The translations under genes were made by a program, and so were the position numbers. A stretch of 64,000 nucleotides of DNA from Akebia trifoliata (Eukaryota; Streptophyta; Magnoliopsida; Ranunculales; Lardizabalaceae): assembly GCA_017979445.1 (NCBI GenBank), contig CM030717.1, forward strand, positions 29,098,391 through 29,162,390, in the 5' to 3' direction. Below the pieces are notes generated by a model. It was not told where the DNA came from. It worked only from the letters and a program-made list of their open reading frames with translations, and searched no databases. This document shows positions 60,879 to 64,000 of this stretch, piece by piece. Positions within the stretch are counted from its first letter, which is position 1. Each line of letters starts with the position of its first letter.

Positions 60879-61291
60879 CAGGTGTAGAACATGAGTGAGA
60901 ATCATCTGGTGGGTTAGATAGATAGCCAGAGTCTGTCACTTGGTGAGTATTGGGGTTATACCCCCTAGTGGTATCGATTTATTTAAGAGTAATATAGATT
61001 TTGATTTTGAGCGTTAGGAATTTTGTTAAAGTGTGGAATCTCTGTATAATCCTGTATATAAATTTTCTTCTTCCGCACTCTGATATTTCGTACGTTATTA
61101 GACGTATATAGACTTCTGCTAGTATTATATTTTGTATATATATGCAAGATTGTATGTCATTTATCAGGTGCAGGTTGAACACCTTGGAATGCTAGCATAA
61201 ACAGAGGAGACCATGCAGAAATTTCGAGGTGCCACCTAGTACCTCAAAATCTGACATGGGGATTTGTGTTAGCGTTTGGCGGGGCGTCACA
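60879..61291 (+). repeat. B LTR fragment, 3' part
   Basis: It picks up the B LTR at the AGGTGTAGAAC word (compare 16402 and 32739) and ends GGGGCGTCACA. It is the remaining right part of the LTR into which E3 inserted. The left part is not on the other side of E3. Confidence 0.85.
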
Positions 61292-61415
61292 AAAATTTAG
61301 AAAATCTATCCAGACTTGAAGTTATTGGAATGGATTAGGTTTCGGGTTTGATCCGCTCCATTGAATGCCCTAACTAAAGAAAGGTGTGGGATTTCTTTCC
61401 CTCTCTTTTTGGATG
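61292..61415. other. Short spacer between B LTRs
   Basis: 124 bases with no repeat or coding signal seen. Confidence 0.5.
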
Positions 61416-63159
61416 TGTAAAATCCCAAGTTTTCAATTCGTATCTCGAGGAAAAATAAATAGTGGAACTTTGATAAAATTCTAAAAGTGGGACTTAGGGA
61501 TAAAATTTTAGGAGGTTTCTAATCATTTTTAAGAAAATCTGACCTCACCATTGGATTCAAAATGATTGAAAAACATGTTTTAGCCTGTAAGCACACTCAA
61601 ATGCGAGTCCGAACAGAAAAATTATAAAATCCTCGATTACCGAGTTGGACCAGGCTAAAATAATGACTTTTGTTAGAGTAAGAATTGTGAAGATTTGATC
61701 ATACCATTGTATTCGTAATGAAAAATTATTGAACATGAACTATTTACTTGTCATTTTTGGAGCCCAAAAAGTTGAATTATTGTCAAAAGCGAAAATGACG
61801 TCAATTTTAGGGGGTCACATCAGGCCAAAAATGTAAATTTTTGTTAGAGATAGAATTTATAGAAATTGACCACACCATTCGATCTGTAATGAAAAATTAG
61901 ACGAAATAGAGTATTCATTCGTCACTTTTGGAGTCCGGACGGTCAAGTTATTGTCGAACGAAACAATAAGTAAAATATCGATTTCGTCCCAAAATTTATA
62001 TAAATAAATTTTTTAATTTTTTTTATTCATCGTCGTCCCCAACCCATCCAAAAACCAGCCAATGATTTTTTTTTTTTAAATTTGTTTTTCCCTTGACTTT
62101 CCAACTCAGATTCGTCACGAACGGCTCGCCGTTGACTTTCGATGCAAAAGGGAGAAACGTTCACAGCCTAGTTCTCTACAAAATCCACCCAATTTCTTTT
62201 CATTTCACTTTCATTTTCACCCATATAGTTAAAAATCAGCCGTATATATATATATACGGGGGTTTCGAAACTTTGACCTCGGATTTCATAAGTTTCGAGG
62301 TCAAACCGTCTTCCGCTACAGAAGAGAGAAACGACGACGGCATCGAGATCTTCGAAACCACCGGTCAGATTCAAAAATCAGTCGTCTCAAAGTTCAGTCC
62401 ATCTCAATTTCTACGCCAATGGTCTCAATTTCCATGCATGCACTTCGATCATTTTGCACAGAAATAGTAAGGAACTCTCAATTTCTATTAGTAATCGTAG
62501 ACTGTGAAAATTGCATTTATGATTTTATCAAAAATTTGTTATGTATTTTCAAAATATAGAATTCTTTTTGTTATTTCAAAATTCACGCGCCAGAACTTGC
62601 ATGTTTGATATGTTTAATTGTATTTTATAACAAATTATACGTGGGTAGGATATTTCATTGGGTTATTTCCATCAGTTGGGTCCTGTGAACCGCTTGGACC
62701 CCGTTTTGGATCTAAGGTTTGTATTTTTTCAATGTTATTGAAAAAAATAAATTTCATAGTAAAAAAATAATTTAATATTCAGTGAACTCATATTGAGTTG
62801 ATGAATATCAGAAAGTGAATATTATTTTTCGAAAAATTGAGAACTATGAAAATTGGAAAACATAGGAAAAGGGGATGAAACGGTAAAATGTAAGAATCAC
62901 ACTCGAGGGGTGATGTCTGCATTTTACATTGTAATAATGTGTGGTGTACTATCCTAGGATGTATGGTAAGTACCACCAAGCTCATACGTGGTGTGGGACG
63001 CGTATGAGAGTGGAGTTACAATTGGAATCCGAGTTTATTCCTCTCTATCTTTACCAGTGAACTTGTAATGTTAAGGTGGTCGTATACGAATGATTTATAT
63101 ATTTGGGAATCACATGCACGCCTGATAGGCATATACGAAGATGATTAGTCAGTGATCAC
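61416..63159 (+). repeat. B LTR, 5' part, interrupted by A LTR and with an internal deletion
   Basis: Starts TGTAAAATCC and follows the B LTR through the TATA region (about 61990), the 124-codon open frame (62093-62467) and GGGGTGATGTCTGC. Near 62935 about 280 bases present in other copies are missing: the text jumps from TTTACATTGT to GTGGTGTACTATCC. It is cut at 63159 by the next insertion (flank ATCAC). Whether it is solo cannot be told within the window. Confidence 0.82.
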
Positions 63160-64000
63160 TGAAAGTGCCCACGATCCGCGGGGTGCGCGGATTCGCTTTT
63201 GACCTTTGAGGTTTGGGAATCATCACCTTGTTATTACGGTCTAGGAACCGAATATCGACTCTAAAAGGATAAAAACAAATAATTTACTTAAAAAATAACT
63301 GAGTTCGGGGATCAAATTATGGGGTTGGAAGGTGTTAGGCACCAACCTCGCCCGACAAACGCCGGTCTCTACTAATTTTCAAATAAAACTACATTGCTAA
63401 CAAAACCTAAATAATAATATAAAAAATAAAAATAATTATCTTTTTCGAACACAATGGTTTTGTTCTCTCAGATCTTATAGAACAACTCCTTGTACAGTAT
63501 TCCTCACTTCGTTTTATTGTCGAATATGATTTCGGATCTCCAATTTGAGGTATCTTCTTCTTGGATTTGTGGGTTTTTTTATTTTTTTATGGACTCTAAG
63601 GTATTTTAGAAGGGTTTTTAGGTGTTTTTTGAGCTAAAGTTGGGGTATGGATGTTAGGTAATGAGTTAGGGCTTCAAAATTAGGGTTTTAGGGAGGTTAG
63701 GGAGGCTCCTTGACCTACTTTTTCTAGGATTTATTTTTTGATACGAAAATAGGTTGTAAGGACTCCTATTTATAGATTTTTTTTAAGTGCTTGTTTTGAT
63801 AGAGTTAATGTTTAATTATAATTCTTTTAGAGAGAGTTATTGTTTAATTATAATTATTTTAGGTAGAGTCATATTTTAATTAGAATTGTTTTAACTAGAG
63901 TTATTATTTAATTAGGATTGTTTTAAATAGAGTTATTGTTTAATTAGAATTGATTGACTTTAAGATTTTAGTCTTACTTTGGTTGACTTTAATTTTTTTG
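63160..64000 (-). mobile_element. Type A LTR, minus strand, cut by window end
   Basis: Begins TGAAAGTGCC on the + strand, as at 18321, and shows reversed type A landmarks: GGTGTTAGGCACCAA, TATTTATAG TATA box (about 63769) and the repeat block. The left candidate target duplication is ATCAC (63155-63159). Solo or full element is undecidable here. Confidence 0.88.

Overview
This window is repeat-dominated nuclear DNA from a higher plant. It is AT-rich and nested LTR retrotransposons fill about 94% of it. I found no intact host gene, no rRNA or tRNA gene and no CRISPR array. The plant assignment rests on Ty3/gypsy lineages that are plant-specific: a Tat/Ogre-type element primed by tRNA-Arg, and a Tekay/Del-type chromovirus primed by initiator tRNA-Met with a chromodomain-like integrase tail. 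The species cannot be told from sequence alone. LTR types are named here A and A2 (Tat/Ogre-like), B (Tekay/Del-like, about 3.0 kb), C (Tekay-like, 2.3 kb) and D (1.4 kb).

Layout. (1) 1-11093: a Tat/Ogre-type element E1 on the + strand. Its left LTR is cut by the window edge. Its interior keeps only wrecks of RT and integrase plus several tandem-repeat arrays. (2) 11094-12650: unassigned non-coding DNA. (3) 12651-47146: one solo B LTR (target duplication ACTTT on both sides), about 3.0 kb when closed up, blown up to 34.5 kb by insertions. These are a solo B LTR (13635-16813), a minus-strand solo B LTR (17829-40284), a solo A2 LTR (40525-44095) and a solo C LTR (44602-46895). The minus-strand solo LTR holds a solo A LTR (18321-20050) and a pol-less, gag-bearing minus-strand element E2 (21407-39229). 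E2 in turn holds solo A, B and D LTRs. (4) 47147-51007: unassigned DNA with a solo A LTR (49164-50732). (5) 51008-60878: E3, a + strand Tekay/Del-type element with recognisable gag, protease, RT, RNase H, integrase and chromodomain-like tail, all broken by stops and frameshifts, with a small solo LTR inside RT. (6) 60879-64000: a B LTR fragment, a further B LTR, and a minus-strand A LTR cut by the window end.

Nearly all nested boundaries are supported by TG...CA-type ends and 5-bp target duplications that can be read directly, so the order of events can be reconstructed. The most unusual structures are: a microhomology junction at the E2 primer-binding site that carries a second copy of the host LTR; a 1.76 kb near-identical tandem duplication inside the E2 3' LTR; and the great excess of solo LTRs over complete elements. 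I found no convincing new functional system. The interest here is genome dynamics.
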